Assembly (NCBI RefSeq): GCF_023715565.1
Contig: NZ_JAMBOJ010000006.1
Coordinates: forward strand, 51,306-115,305
Length of the DNA: 64,000 nt
Reading direction: 5' to 3'
Source: Cytobacillus firmus
GTDB lineage: Bacteria > Bacillota > Bacilli > Bacillales > Cytobacillaceae
The notes beneath the pieces were generated by a model. That model was given only the letters and a program-made list of their open reading frames with translations. It searched no databases and had not been told where the DNA came from. Each line of letters begins with the position of its first letter. Within the stretch, counting starts at the first letter, position 1. Position numbers and translations under genes: made by a program. Below, piece by piece: positions 24,274-33,621 of this stretch.

Positions 24274-24493
24274 GGCTGTTTTCGCAAAGTTTGTTGCTAT
24301 TTATATTATATTTACTGAGTTGATTGTAGTGGAGGGTGCGAGACTCCTACGGGAGTAGCGGGACAGGTGAGACCCCACAGACGCGTAGCGTCGAGGAGGC
24401 TCACCGCCCGCCCCGTGGAAAGCGAGCATCCTGGAACGGAAATCAACGGACAACATTGATAAGCGAAAAACAACAATTTATACGAAAAGAGCC
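24274..24493. repeat. MITE-like repeat, copy 2 (220 bp)
   Basis: Starts GGCTGTTTTCGCAAAGTTTG and ends ATTTATACGAAAAGAGCC, an inverted repeat of about 23 bp. The exact 8-bp duplication TTATAAAA flanks it (24266-24273 and 24494-24501). The core GGGACAGGTGAGACC ... GAGGCTCACCGCCCG is palindromic. The left duplication overlaps the nadF stop codon (TAA within TTATAAAA). Confidence 0.9.
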
Positions 24494-24499
24494 TTATAA

Positions 24500-24537
24500 A
24501 AAAAGAGTTTCGCATGTCCGTGCGAAACTCTTTTTTC
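24500..24537. terminator. Terminator between nadF/MITE and rarD
   Basis: AAGAGTTTCGCA and TGCGAAACTCTT form a 12-bp stem with loop TGTCCG; A-rich before and T-rich after, so it works in both directions for the convergent genes. Confidence 0.9.
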
Positions 24538-25469
24538 TATATGCCAACACCTTTTCTGCGCTTTAATTTTGTTTCCCGATGAGCAAAAAGCTTTGTCTTC
24601 GAAACTGAGTAAATGGTTAAAGCCAGCCAGATAAACATAAAGGCAAGCATGTGAAGTTTTGTAAACTGCTCATGATAAACGAAAACCCCCAAAATCAGGG
24701 TAATTGTCGGTGCAATATACTGAAGAAAGCCAAGCATAGACATCGGTATCTTTTGAGCTCCTTTGGCAAAGTACAATAGCGGCACCGCTGTGGCTGCACC
24801 TGCCCCGATAAGAAGCAAATCGGTGCTTAGCGAAACATGCAAAAAAGCCTGCTTATCATTCATAAAAAGCATAACCATATAAATAAATGCAATCGGAGTC
24901 ACTACTAATGTTTCGAGCGTTAAGCCAACAGCTGAATCTACTTTAATAAGCTTTTTGGCCAGCCCGTAAAGCCCAAAGGATAAAGCGAGAACAATGGCTA
25001 TCCAGGGGAACCGCCCATAGCTGAAAGTCAAAATCATCACTCCCGCAAACGCAATCCCAAAAGATACATATTGCGCTGGTGACAGCTTCTCTTTAAAAAC
25101 CAGCATGCCCAGAATTACACTTACGAGCGGATTAATATAATAGCCGAGACTGGCCTCAATCATCTGATCGGTATTGACCGCCCAAATATATAAAAACCAG
25201 TTTGTGCTGATCAGAATGGAGGCAATCACAAGGGCGAAAAGCTGCTTTTTATTAGTTTTAAACCCTTTAAGTGTTGCAGCAAAGGCATTCCACTTTTTTG
25301 AGACCAGCAAAATAATCAGCATAAAGAAGAATGACCAAAAAATCCTGTTAGCCAAAATTTCATCTGCCTGCACGTGGTCCACTAACTTCCAATATACAGG
25401 CAAAATGCCCCATAAAAAGTAAGCAAACCCTGCGTATAAAGCCCCCATTTGCACTTCATTATTTTTCAT
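24537..25469 (-). CDS. rarD: RarD-type EamA transporter
   Basis: A 310-residue membrane protein with about ten hydrophobic spans in two EamA repeats. The start GALYAGFAYFLWGILPVYWKL and the LANRIFWSFFFMLIILL segment are characteristic of the RarD branch of the drug/metabolite transporter superfamily. The substrate is unknown. The gene is monocistronic, converging on nadF. Confidence 0.9.
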   Translation of the reverse strand: MKNNEVQMGALYAGFAYFLWGILPVYWKLVDHVQADEILANRIFWSFFFMLIILLVSKKWNAFAATLKGFKTNKKQLFALVIASILISTNWFLYIWAVNTDQMIEASLGYYINPLVSVILGMLVFKEKLSPAQYVSFGIAFAGVMILTFSYGRFPWIAIVLALSFGLYGLAKKLIKVDSAVGLTLETLVVTPIAFIYMVMLFMNDKQAFLHVSLSTDLLLIGAGAATAVPLLYFAKGAQKIPMSMLGFLQYIAPTITLILGVFVYHEQFTKLHMLAFMFIWLALTIYSVSKTKLFAHRETKLKRRKGVGI

Positions 25470-25562
25470 TTCATTTCCTCAATTCTTTCTAGTATCGAAA
25501 TATTTATATTATAAGTCTGCCAGAAAAATGTTTGCAATCATTTTTTCCTGCCAAAAAGCGAA

Positions 25563-25595
25563 TGCCAGGCACCCATGCGATAGGCACCTGACATT
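25563..25595 (-). terminator. Terminator after the amidohydrolase gene
   Basis: On the minus strand CAGGTGCC pairs with GGGTGCCTG (two G-U) and is followed by GCTTTTTGG. Confidence 0.5.
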
Positions 25596-25600
25596 TTCGT

Positions 25601-27196
25601 TTATTTTTCGTATACTATTTTTCCATCAATAACGGTTTTGTTTACGGTAACTGACGCAATTTGCCCTATTGGCATTTTAAAAATATCTTCATTTAAAATG
25701 GTGAAATCTGCTAGATGCCCTTCTTTTATGACACCTCTGTCATTTTCATGGGAAGCAGCATATGCACTGCCTTTAGTGAATAAGCATACTGCTTCATACA
25801 CAGATAATGCTTCACTTGGATAATAGACAGTGTTATGCGGGTCATCTATGTTTGTTCTTGTAACAGCTGCATGAATACCAAGGAATGGATTGACAGGCTC
25901 AATCGGTGCATCAGATCCTCCTGCACAATGTACCCCTTCTTTCAGCAGTGTTTTCCATGCGTAGCAAAACTCCATATTTTCTTCACCAATACGCTCGATC
26001 ACCCATGGAAAGTCGGAGGCAGTAAATCTCGGCTGGATATCAAGGATTAAAGGCAACTTTTTAGCCCTTTCAATAAGTTCCTTGCGCAATATTTGAGCAT
26101 GAATCAGTCTGTCTCGCCCCAGACCTTCTAAGGGATGTTTTTCAATCGCATTTAATGCCATCTCAAATGCCAAATCTCCAATCGTATGGATGGCAACCGG
26201 CATTTCAAGATTGCGGGCTTTCTCCACTAAGGCATCAAGCTGTTCCTGTGAGAAAATAGCAACTCCTGAAGTGGATGGATCATCTGCATAAGGATGACTT
26301 AACAAAGCCGTCCTCCCCCCCAAAGCTCCATCGGCAAATATCTTCATAGCACCAAACTCTATATGTTTACTTCCCGCTAAAAATCCTCCTCCTGATTCCT
26401 TCATTTCATCAGCAACTTCATGATGAACCAGCAGATGTGCCCGGAAAAGAAGACCCTCCTCCTCAATTACCTGCCTGAAGGCCTGATAGGTCTGGGTGAA
26501 CCCTCCATAATAATTAAGATCCTCCGTATGCCCTCCTGTTAATCCAAGCTTATAGGCGTCATTGATGGCAGCGTGAAGCGCCTTCCTTAAATACCCTTCT
26601 GAGACAGCAGGCATCACATTGTATAATAGCTCTTGGGCCTGATCCTTCAATAGTCCATTTAGTTTTCCAAGTTCATCTTTCTCAATTACTCCTCCTGGAG
26701 GACATTCAGTATCTTCAGTAATATTTGCTTTAGATAATCCAAGAGAATTGACTGCAAGTGCATGTCTGCACACACGTTTCAGCATGACAGGGTGATTGGG
26801 GACATATTGGTCAAGCTCAGAAGCATATATCGGCTCCGGCTGGTCCCATAAATTCTCATTCCAACCTTCCCCAATGACCCATTCTCCCTCATCTATTGTC
26901 TCTGAAAATTGCTTAACAGCCTGAAGAACTTCCTGCTTTGACGTGTACTCAGACAAATCGAGTCTTATCAGTCTTTCGCCATGTCCGATAAGGTGCATAT
27001 GGCTATCCACAAATCCTGGAAGCATGGTGCTCCCCTCAAGATCAATCTCCTTTTGAATCTCTTCTTTATACTTATCCCTTAAATCTTCCAAGACACCAAT
27101 TTCAATAATTTGGCTGCCTACTGTAAAAACGGCCTCTATCTGATGGCCTTCCTGCTGAAGGGTATATATCGGCCCTCCGTGCCATAGCGTTCCCAT
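25601..27196 (-). CDS. ytcJ: YtcJ-like metal-dependent amidohydrolase
   Basis: A 531-residue amidohydrolase_3 family enzyme. Metal-binding HxH is in PGFVDSHMHLIGHG near residues 66-68; later ligands are in HIEFGAMKIFADGALGGRTA (probable metal-bridging Lys), VAIHTIGD, LIHAQI and GGSDAPIEP. These enzymes hydrolyse exocyclic amide or imine bonds; the natural substrate is not known. The next minus-strand gene upstream is the acyl-CoA ligase, as in B. subtilis ytcI-ytcJ, but a hairpin lies between the two. Confidence 0.9.
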   Translation of the reverse strand: MGTLWHGGPIYTLQQEGHQIEAVFTVGSQIIEIGVLEDLRDKYKEEIQKEIDLEGSTMLPGFVDSHMHLIGHGERLIRLDLSEYTSKQEVLQAVKQFSETIDEGEWVIGEGWNENLWDQPEPIYASELDQYVPNHPVMLKRVCRHALAVNSLGLSKANITEDTECPPGGVIEKDELGKLNGLLKDQAQELLYNVMPAVSEGYLRKALHAAINDAYKLGLTGGHTEDLNYYGGFTQTYQAFRQVIEEEGLLFRAHLLVHHEVADEMKESGGGFLAGSKHIEFGAMKIFADGALGGRTALLSHPYADDPSTSGVAIFSQEQLDALVEKARNLEMPVAIHTIGDLAFEMALNAIEKHPLEGLGRDRLIHAQILRKELIERAKKLPLILDIQPRFTASDFPWVIERIGEENMEFCYAWKTLLKEGVHCAGGSDAPIEPVNPFLGIHAAVTRTNIDDPHNTVYYPSEALSVYEAVCLFTKGSAYAASHENDRGVIKEGHLADFTILNEDIFKMPIGQIASVTVNKTVIDGKIVYEK

Positions 27197-27247
27197 ATAA
27201 TCTTTTCTCCTTTAATAAGTAAAAGTTCACATTTACCATAGTATAAC

Positions 27248-27284
27248 AAAAATACAGGCGGAATGAATTCCGTCTGTACTTTTC
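27248..27284 (-). terminator. Terminator after the acyl-CoA ligase gene
   Basis: GTACAGACGGAATT-CATT-CCGCCTGTATTTTTG on the minus strand: a stem of about 11 bp with one mismatch and a T-run. Confidence 0.75.
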
Positions 27285-27291
27285 AAAGCAT

Positions 27292-28881
27292 TCAGTTTTG
27301 AGCTGAAGCAGTTTCCGCTTCTATTTTCCGCAATTCCACACGCATTATTTTTCCTGACGTCGTTTTTGGCAGCTCAGATAAAAATTCAATTTTTCGAGGA
27401 TATTTATAAGGAGCTGTCAGCTCTTTTACATGCTCCTGGAGCTCTGAAACAAGGTTAGGATTATTCTGATCGACACCCTCCCTTAAAACAACAAATGCTT
27501 TAACAATCGATCCTCGAACTTCATCAGGGCTTCCTACAACTGCACATTCGGCTACATATGGGTGCTTTACGAGTGCGTCCTCCACCTCGAATGGTCCAAT
27601 CGTATAGCCAGAGCTGATAATAATATCATCACCGCGGCCTTCAAACCAGAAATAGCCATCTTCATCCTTCTTTGCCTTATCTCCGGTAATATAGTAATCC
27701 CCCCGGAATTGCATAGCAGTTCTTTCCGGGTCTTTATAATAATTTTTAAAGAGTGCAGGAGTTTCTACATGGACAGCAATATCTCCTGTCTCACCTACAG
27801 CACATACTTCACCGTGTTCATTTACTATTTCGACTCTGTTGCCTGGAGTCGGTTTGCCCATTGAGCCTGCTTTTAGCTCCATATCCTTTGTAATGCCCAC
27901 AAGCAGGGTATTTTCAGTCTGTCCATACCCATCACGGACATTTACGTTAAAATGCTTTTTAAATGTATCAATCACTTCCCGGTTTAGCGGTTCACCCGCC
28001 GAAACAGCACTATGAAGGGCCGGAAGCTTGTACTCATGAATATTGTCAGCCTTTGCCATCAGCCTGTATTCAGTCGGCGTGCAGCAAAGAACATTAACCT
28101 GATTATCTTCTAATAGCTGCAAATATTTTTTCGGTTCAAATTTTCCATTGTAGACAACTCCCGTGGCACCAGAACCCAGAACGGAAAGGAACGGGCTCCA
28201 AATCCACTTTTGCCAGCCAGGACCTGCCGTTGCCCATACCGTATCTCCTTCGTTAATGCATAGCCAGTTAGGTGCTGCTGTTTTTAGGTGAGCAAATGCC
28301 CAGCCGTGTGTATGTACGACGCCTTTAGGATTTCCTGTTGTTCCTGATGTATAGGAAAGGAAAGCCATGTCATTCCTGGAGGTATCAGCCAATGATAGTT
28401 CCGGCGAAGCCTTTTTCATTTCCTCGTCCAGACCAATCCATCCCTCTGCTTTCCCGCCTATCACAAATTTCGGCAGGACTTCTGCTTCCTTAATATCTTT
28501 AAATTGGTCAACATATGGATAATAACTTACGATCGCTTTAACATCGCCATGATTAATGCGGTATTGCAGATCTTTCGAACGAAGCATTTCAGAACTTGGT
28601 ATAACAACAATTCCCGTTTTTAGTGATGCAATGTAAACCTGATACGCTTCAATCAGTCTTGGAACAATGATAAGAATAACATCCCCTTTATTCAAACCAT
28701 TTTCTAAGAAAACGTTTCCAATTCTGTTCGCATTGTGAATCAAGTCACTGTATGTAATCTCTTTTTTTTCCCCATGCTCGTTTTCCCACTTTATTGCAAG
28801 TTTGTCCTTATCCCCGGCAAACCGCTCCATTTCCGATACGAGGTTGTACTTTTCCGGTGCGATTAAGTCTTCGCGTTTCAT
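27292..28881 (-). CDS. ytcI: Acyl-CoA synthetase (YtcI-like)
   Basis: A 529-residue ANL-superfamily ligase that activates a carboxylic acid through an acyl-AMP to acyl-CoA. The AMP-binding loop is YTSGTTGNPKGVVHTHGWAF, the YGQTE motif and YITGDKAKKDEDGYFWFEGR follow, and the C-terminal catalytic Lys is in PKTTSGKIMRVELRK. That last motif equals the acetylation site of AcsA, so it could be another AcuA target. Similarity is to medium-chain/acetyl-like synthetases; the acid is unknown. The start at 28881 is set by GGGGGAG 5 bp upstream. Confidence 0.92.
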   Translation of the reverse strand: MKREDLIAPEKYNLVSEMERFAGDKDKLAIKWENEHGEKKEITYSDLIHNANRIGNVFLENGLNKGDVILIIVPRLIEAYQVYIASLKTGIVVIPSSEMLRSKDLQYRINHGDVKAIVSYYPYVDQFKDIKEAEVLPKFVIGGKAEGWIGLDEEMKKASPELSLADTSRNDMAFLSYTSGTTGNPKGVVHTHGWAFAHLKTAAPNWLCINEGDTVWATAGPGWQKWIWSPFLSVLGSGATGVVYNGKFEPKKYLQLLEDNQVNVLCCTPTEYRLMAKADNIHEYKLPALHSAVSAGEPLNREVIDTFKKHFNVNVRDGYGQTENTLLVGITKDMELKAGSMGKPTPGNRVEIVNEHGEVCAVGETGDIAVHVETPALFKNYYKDPERTAMQFRGDYYITGDKAKKDEDGYFWFEGRGDDIIISSGYTIGPFEVEDALVKHPYVAECAVVGSPDEVRGSIVKAFVVLREGVDQNNPNLVSELQEHVKELTAPYKYPRKIEFLSELPKTTSGKIMRVELRKIEAETASAQN

Positions 28882-28989
28882 CAAATCTCCCCCTGACCAT
28901 TTCATTTGCTGCTGCAAGAACTTGGATACTTGTTCTATAGAATATTATACTAAATTATTATAAAATTTAAAATTATTTATTATTTAAAA

Positions 28990-29060
28990 GGCTATTTTCG
29001 CAAAGTTTGTTGCTATTTATATTAGATAAGCGGAAAACAACAATATATACGAAAAGAGCC
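28990..29060. repeat. MITE-like repeat, copy 3 (71-bp internally deleted form)
   Basis: Both ends match copy 2 (GGCTATTTTCGCAAAGTTTG ... TATACGAAAAGAGCC) but the GC-rich core is missing. The exact duplication ATTTAAAA flanks it at 28982-28989 and 29061-29068. As RNA it would fold into one long hairpin. It lies upstream of ytcI and downstream of the SASP gene. Confidence 0.88.
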
Positions 29061-29086
29061 ATTTAAAAAGTTATTTACACAAAAAT

Positions 29087-29113
29087 AAGGAGCAGGAATG
29101 ATTCCTGCTCCTT
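29087..29113 (-). terminator. Terminator of the SASP gene
   Basis: AAGGAGCAGGAAT-G-ATTCCTGCTCCTT is a perfect inverted repeat, followed by ATTTTTGTG on the minus strand. Confidence 0.9.
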
Positions 29114-29130
29114 GTAGCCATATTATTTAA

Positions 29131-29334
29131 TTATCTTTGAGAACCGCCTAATTGCTGTTCAGCCATTTGAACTAAACGCTTAGTGATTTCTCCACCTACA
29201 GAACCGTTAGCGCGAGAAGTAGTTTCAGCACCAAGGTTTACACCGAATTCAGTAGCGATTTCGTACTTCATTTGGTCAAGAGCTTGTTGTACTCCAGGAA
29301 CTAGAAGTTGGTTTGAGCTGTTGTTGTTTGCCAT
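29131..29334 (-). CDS. sspA: Alpha/beta-type small acid-soluble spore protein
   Basis: A 67-residue DNA-coating protein of the dormant spore. Diagnostic blocks are the Asn-rich start ([14 protein letters not shown]), [19 protein letters not shown] with the GPR protease cleavage site at TEFGV, and [27 protein letters not shown] precedes the ATG. A sigma-G-like promoter lies directly upstream. Species carry several such genes, so the letter assignment (sspA by position next to thiI) is tentative. Confidence 0.96.
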   Translation of the reverse strand: MANNNSSNQLLVPGVQQALDQMKYEIATEFGVNLGAETTSRANGSVGGEITKRLVQMAEQQLGGSQR

Positions 29335-29357
29335 GTGATTTCACCTCCTTGTGAGTA

Positions 29358-29388
29358 TAGAATGTGTAGAATCACATGGCCATATACA
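29358..29388 (-). promoter_or_regulatory. Sigma-G-type promoter of the SASP gene
   Basis: On the minus strand TGTATA, 18 bp, CATTCTA, close to the forespore sigma-G consensus TGAATA-(17-18)-CATACTA. It ends 24 bp before the SASP ATG. Expression late in the forespore is expected. Confidence 0.65.
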
Positions 29389-29537
29389 CTAATTAATTGG
29401 TAATTGTTGTATTTTTTTAAAGTTAAATTAGCATTTGTTGTTTTAGCATTTTGATAAGTCAAGTGACCTACGCTACAATCAACTCAGCAAAATAAAACCT
29501 GTTGCATATAGCACTTTTAACATTATCCAGAGTGTAA

Positions 29538-30746
29538 TTAAAATAATTCCCCAAAAGAGTTTTCATTTCGCGATTGGGGTTTGATAACCAGCCTTTCGGT
29601 GCCTTCGACTGATTTTGCAATTAGAGGTTCAAAATCAACAAAGCTTTCAAAGCGGCGGACTTTGTCCCGTTTTGGTTTTGTTTTAGGTGATGATGGAACG
29701 AAAACGGTACAGCAATCTTCAAAAGGCCTGATCGATATATCGTGCGTATCGATGGTTTGAGAAATATCGATGATATCCGATTTATCCATTGTGATCAGCG
29801 GGCGCAGGATAGGTGTTGTCGTAACATCGTTAATGGCAAACATGCTCTCAAGCGTCTGGCTTGCTACCTGTCCAAGGCTTTCCCCGGTGATAATGGCCAA
29901 GCCATCGTTTTTATCACGGATTTCATCAGTGATCCGGAGCATTAATCGTCTTGTTGTTGTCATCGTATAATTAGCCGGAACCTGCTGATGGATCAGTTGC
30001 TGGATTTCTGTAAATGGGACAATATGGAGAACGACGGATCCAGCAATATTCGCAAGTTTTTCTGTCAAATCTATTACTTTTTGCTTTGCACGCTCACTCG
30101 TGAAAGGCGGGCTGTGAAAATGGACAGCTTCAATTTCCAATCCTCTCTTCATGGACAAGTAACCTGCTACCGGGCTGTCAATTCCTCCGGAAAGCATGAG
30201 CATGGCTTTACCGCTCGAGCCTGCAGGAAGTCCACCGGCTCCCTCAATGGTTTCGCATGATAAGTAAGCCGCTTCTTCGCGAACTTCAATCTGCAGATTG
30301 ATATCCGGCTTTTTTACATTCACTTGTAGATTCGGCACATTTTTCAAGAGGTGTCCGCCAAATTCATGATTAAGATCATCTGTATTTAAAGGGAAGCTTT
30401 TATCGGCTCTCTTAGCCGTAATCTTGAAAGTCTTTCCTTCTTCAAAATGTTTTAAAAATAACGCCAATGCTGCAGCTTTCATTTCTTCGATATCTTTATT
30501 GACTTTCACAGCAGGACTAAAAGACTGAATGCCAAAAATCCCTCTAAGGCGATCAGTAACCTCTCTGCCATCTGCACCATTCAAGACAACGTACATTCGG
30601 TCTCTTGTTGATTCTATCTTGATGCCGGAAAATTCATTCAGTACATTGTAAATGCTTCTTCTTAGTTTATCGACAAACATATTGCGGTTTCTGCCTTTTG
30701 TGGAAATTTCTCCATATCGTATAAGTATACGGTCATAATTTATCAT
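29538..30746 (-). CDS. thiI: tRNA 4-thiouridine synthase ThiI
   Basis: A 402-residue enzyme that makes 4-thiouridine at position 8 of tRNA. The order is an N-terminal ferredoxin-like part (ILIRYGEISTKGRNR), a THUMP domain to about residue 165, and a PP-loop ATPase (MLMLSGGIDSPVAGYL near residue 183). The C-terminal rhodanese domain of the E. coli enzyme is absent, as in other Bacillus, so sulfur must come directly from the dedicated cysteine desulfurase encoded upstream. Its start overlaps the nifZ stop as ATGA. Confidence 0.97.
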   Translation of the reverse strand: MINYDRILIRYGEISTKGRNRNMFVDKLRRSIYNVLNEFSGIKIESTRDRMYVVLNGADGREVTDRLRGIFGIQSFSPAVKVNKDIEEMKAAALALFLKHFEEGKTFKITAKRADKSFPLNTDDLNHEFGGHLLKNVPNLQVNVKKPDINLQIEVREEAAYLSCETIEGAGGLPAGSSGKAMLMLSGGIDSPVAGYLSMKRGLEIEAVHFHSPPFTSERAKQKVIDLTEKLANIAGSVVLHIVPFTEIQQLIHQQVPANYTMTTTRRLMLRITDEIRDKNDGLAIITGESLGQVASQTLESMFAINDVTTTPILRPLITMDKSDIIDISQTIDTHDISIRPFEDCCTVFVPSSPKTKPKRDKVRRFESFVDFEPLIAKSVEGTERLVIKPQSRNENSFGELF

Positions 30747-31888
30747 GATTTCATAACCTCTCTTAGCCTAATAACGGTCTCTTTTACCGCCTGTATAAAA
30801 ACTTCTGCCTCTTCCTTCGTATTATCATAAGACAAACTGACCCGGACTGCACTTTTTGCATCCTTTTCAGGGATTCCCATAGCCATCAGGGTACTGCTCG
30901 CAGCAGATTTTTTCGAAGAGCAGGCACTTGTAGTAGAAATAAATATTCCGCGCTCTTCTAAAGCGTGGACAAATACCTCCGCTTTGAATCCTTTTATGGA
31001 GAAATTGACGATGTGGGGAGCAGAATTATTTTCAGGGGTATGAACTGTAACCCCCTCAATTCTTCCCGCCTCCTCCATAAGATAGGTTTTGATGGATTTA
31101 AGCCGGCTTAAGTGCTTATCCTTATTATTCATCGTAAGCCTTAGTGCCTTTGCCATTGCTACAATGCCAGCTACGTTTTCCGTGCCGCTTCTCATTTTCC
31201 ATTCCTGATTGCCCCCGGAGAGCAACGGCGAAAGACGAAGTCCATCACGAATGAACAAAACCCCGTTCCCCTTCAAACCGTGAAATTTATGAGCCGAAAT
31301 CGTACACAGATCTACCTGGGCCTCATAAAGATCCAGGGGCACCTTGCCGATTCCCTGAACATTGTCTACATGAAATATTACCCGCGCATGCTTCTTCAGC
31401 ATCTCGCCTATTTCATTAATTGGCTGAATGGAACCAATTTCATTATTTACGTGCATAACAGAGATTAAAACAGTTTCAGGTGTAATTTCCTTTTCAATGT
31501 CTTCAGCATGGACAATACCCATACTATCCGGTTCAATTACGGTTATGCGATAGCCCAATTCCTTCAGCTGATCAGCAGTTTCCCTTACAGAAGCATGCTC
31601 CAGCCCGGTGATGATAATATGGGTCCCTCTTTTTCTATGCATTAATGCAGTTCCTTTTATAGCGAGATTATTGCTCTCTGTCCCTCCGGATGTGAAAAAC
31701 ACTTCATTGCTCTTAACATTCAGCAATTGAGAAATTTGATCACGCGCCTGCATGAGCAGCCTTTCTGCCTTACCTCCAAATTCGTGAAGGGAAGAGGGAT
31801 TACCAAAGTATTCTGCAGAAACCTTCATAAAAGAATCAAGCACTTCTTTATATGGTTTAGTTGTTGCACTGTTATCTAAATAAATCAC
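30743..31888 (-). CDS. nifZ: Cysteine desulfurase NifZ
   Basis: A 381-residue PLP enzyme that supplies sulfur to ThiI. The opening MIYLDNSATTKPYKEV, PLP-binding Lys in TISAHKFHGLKG near residue 203, and the catalytic Cys in STTSACSSKKSA near residue 326 are clear. The 4-bp overlap with thiI and this gene pair match the B. subtilis nifZ-thiI system for tRNA thiolation. Confidence 0.95.
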   Translation of the reverse strand: MIYLDNSATTKPYKEVLDSFMKVSAEYFGNPSSLHEFGGKAERLLMQARDQISQLLNVKSNEVFFTSGGTESNNLAIKGTALMHRKRGTHIIITGLEHASVRETADQLKELGYRITVIEPDSMGIVHAEDIEKEITPETVLISVMHVNNEIGSIQPINEIGEMLKKHARVIFHVDNVQGIGKVPLDLYEAQVDLCTISAHKFHGLKGNGVLFIRDGLRLSPLLSGGNQEWKMRSGTENVAGIVAMAKALRLTMNNKDKHLSRLKSIKTYLMEEAGRIEGVTVHTPENNSAPHIVNFSIKGFKAEVFVHALEERGIFISTTSACSSKKSAASSTLMAMGIPEKDAKSAVRVSLSYDNTKEEAEVFIQAVKETVIRLREVMKS

Positions 31889-32221
31889 GGTATTCTCCTT
31901 TCAGTTCCGATAACCCTTTAGCCAACTTTAAATCTTATCATAACCAGTGAAGAATGGAAAATGGAATGGAGGCATTAGATTCAAATATTCAAATCTATAC
32001 TATATAAATTAATCAAGTTTGGTCAGTTTAACCAAATGGATGGAATAATTCTTACGTGAAAAGGCTGATATTATTGTAATTTAAGCAATACTATTTTGAA
32101 TCTGCTATTATAAGATACTAAATATTAAGACTTCGTATTTTTTCGACATTTTTTTTAGTTCATATGCTAATATGAAAATGTTCTAAACATTATGATATGG
32201 AACTCTTTCAGGAGGATATAT
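31889..32221. promoter_or_regulatory. Divergent nifZ/braB intergenic region
   Basis: About 330 bp, very A+T-rich. It must hold the promoters of both divergent genes. No T-box, riboswitch fold or clear CodY box (AATTTTCWGAAAATT) was found by eye. Confidence 0.4.
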
Positions 32222-33565
32222 ATGGAGAATAAAACACTGTCAACCAAACAAATTCTCGCCGTCGGACTCATGTTATTTGCTCTATTCTTTGGGGCAGGAA
32301 ACATGATTTTTCCTCCCTTCCTGGGACAAACTGCCGGCACAAGTGTATGGGCTGCTATTATTGGATTTTTAATTACAGGGGTTGGATTGCCGCTACTGGG
32401 TATTATCGCCATTGCAAGAAATGGAGATCTGCAAACAATTGCAAGCCGCGTACATCCTTTATACGGAATGATTTTTACTACTATTATGTACTTAGCCATT
32501 GGACCATTTTTTGGAATCCCCCGTACTGGGACAGTTGCTTATGAAATTGGGGTTACTCCGTTCTTATCTGAAACCGCTTCCAATGGTCCTTTTTCTTTGT
32601 TGGTTTATACCATTGCCTTTTTTGGCATCACAGCCTGGCTTTCTCTAAATCCATCCAAATTAGTGGATAGAATCGGCAATATTTTTACGCCTGCCTTGCT
32701 CATTATCCTTGCTGTTCTGGTTATAAAAAGCATCATTACTCCTATGGGCGAATTGCAGGCCCCAGTGGGGGCATATGCAGAGGGGCCGTTCTTTAAAGGC
32801 TTTATTGAAGGCTATCTGACAATGGATACAATTGCAGCACTGGTATTCGGTATTATCGTGATCAGCTCCATACAAGGCATGGGTGTAACAAATAAACATT
32901 CCCTTATGAAAATTTGCGTTACTGCCGGACTGATAGCAGCTGCCGGCCTTGGGGCAGTATATTTATCTCTTGCATACATCGGTGCAACAAGTATAGATGC
33001 TATAGGTGAATTCGATAATGGCGGGGCTATCCTATCTGCTGCTTCTCATTATCTATTTGGAGCTGCGGGAGCAGTTATCCTTGGGCTGGCCATAACGGTA
33101 GCGTGTCTGACAACCTCAATCGGACTCGTTTCCGCTTGTGCGCAGTACTTTCATAAACTGCTTCCAAAAATATCATATAAAACCTTTGTAATCATTCTTT
33201 CACTATTCAGTATGGTGGTTGCAAACATTGGTTTAACTCAGTTGATTCACCTTTCATTGCCAATTTTAATCATTATTTATCCTCTGGCCATCGTGCTGAT
33301 ACTTCTATCGTTTATGCACAATGCCTTTAACGGTTACTCATTGGTATATATCGGGGGATTAATTCCAACAGGGTTAATTAGTTTTGTGGATGGCTTGAAA
33401 AAAGCTGGAATGGACGTATCCTTTATTACAGATTCACTTCAATTCCTCCCATTCTTTGCTGAAGGTATTGGCTGGATTGTGCCTGCCATTGCCGGAGCTG
33501 TTATAGGCTACTTTCTCGCAATTGCTGTTGGGGAGTCGAAAAAAACAATTGCTGGAAACGAATAA
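32222..33565 (+). CDS. braB: Branched-chain amino acid transporter BraB/BrnQ
   Basis: A 447-residue LIVCS-family cation symporter for leucine, isoleucine and valine. The signature LMLFALFFGAGNMIFPPFLGQ is near residue 30, and about 12 hydrophobic spans follow. ATG 32222 has AGGAGG at 7 bp; an upstream in-frame start lacks a ribosome site. The braB-ezrA order matches B. subtilis. It shares a bidirectional terminator with ezrA. Confidence 0.95.
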   Translation: MENKTLSTKQILAVGLMLFALFFGAGNMIFPPFLGQTAGTSVWAAIIGFLITGVGLPLLGIIAIARNGDLQTIASRVHPLYGMIFTTIMYLAIGPFFGIPRTGTVAYEIGVTPFLSETASNGPFSLLVYTIAFFGITAWLSLNPSKLVDRIGNIFTPALLIILAVLVIKSIITPMGELQAPVGAYAEGPFFKGFIEGYLTMDTIAALVFGIIVISSIQGMGVTNKHSLMKICVTAGLIAAAGLGAVYLSLAYIGATSIDAIGEFDNGGAILSAASHYLFGAAGAVILGLAITVACLTTSIGLVSACAQYFHKLLPKISYKTFVIILSLFSMVVANIGLTQLIHLSLPILIIIYPLAIVLILLSFMHNAFNGYSLVYIGGLIPTGLISFVDGLKKAGMDVSFITDSLQFLPFFAEGIGWIVPAIAGAVIGYFLAIAVGESKKTIAGNE

Positions 33566-33621
33566 TCGATAAGCTCCCATGTGCTCGCTTATCGATGTAT
33601 GGAGCCTGATAGATTCCTTTT

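Noticed and set aside
31889..32221. T-box or CodY site before braB
   Set aside because: No GGTGGNACCGCG core and no good AATTTTCWGAAAATT match could be found by eye.
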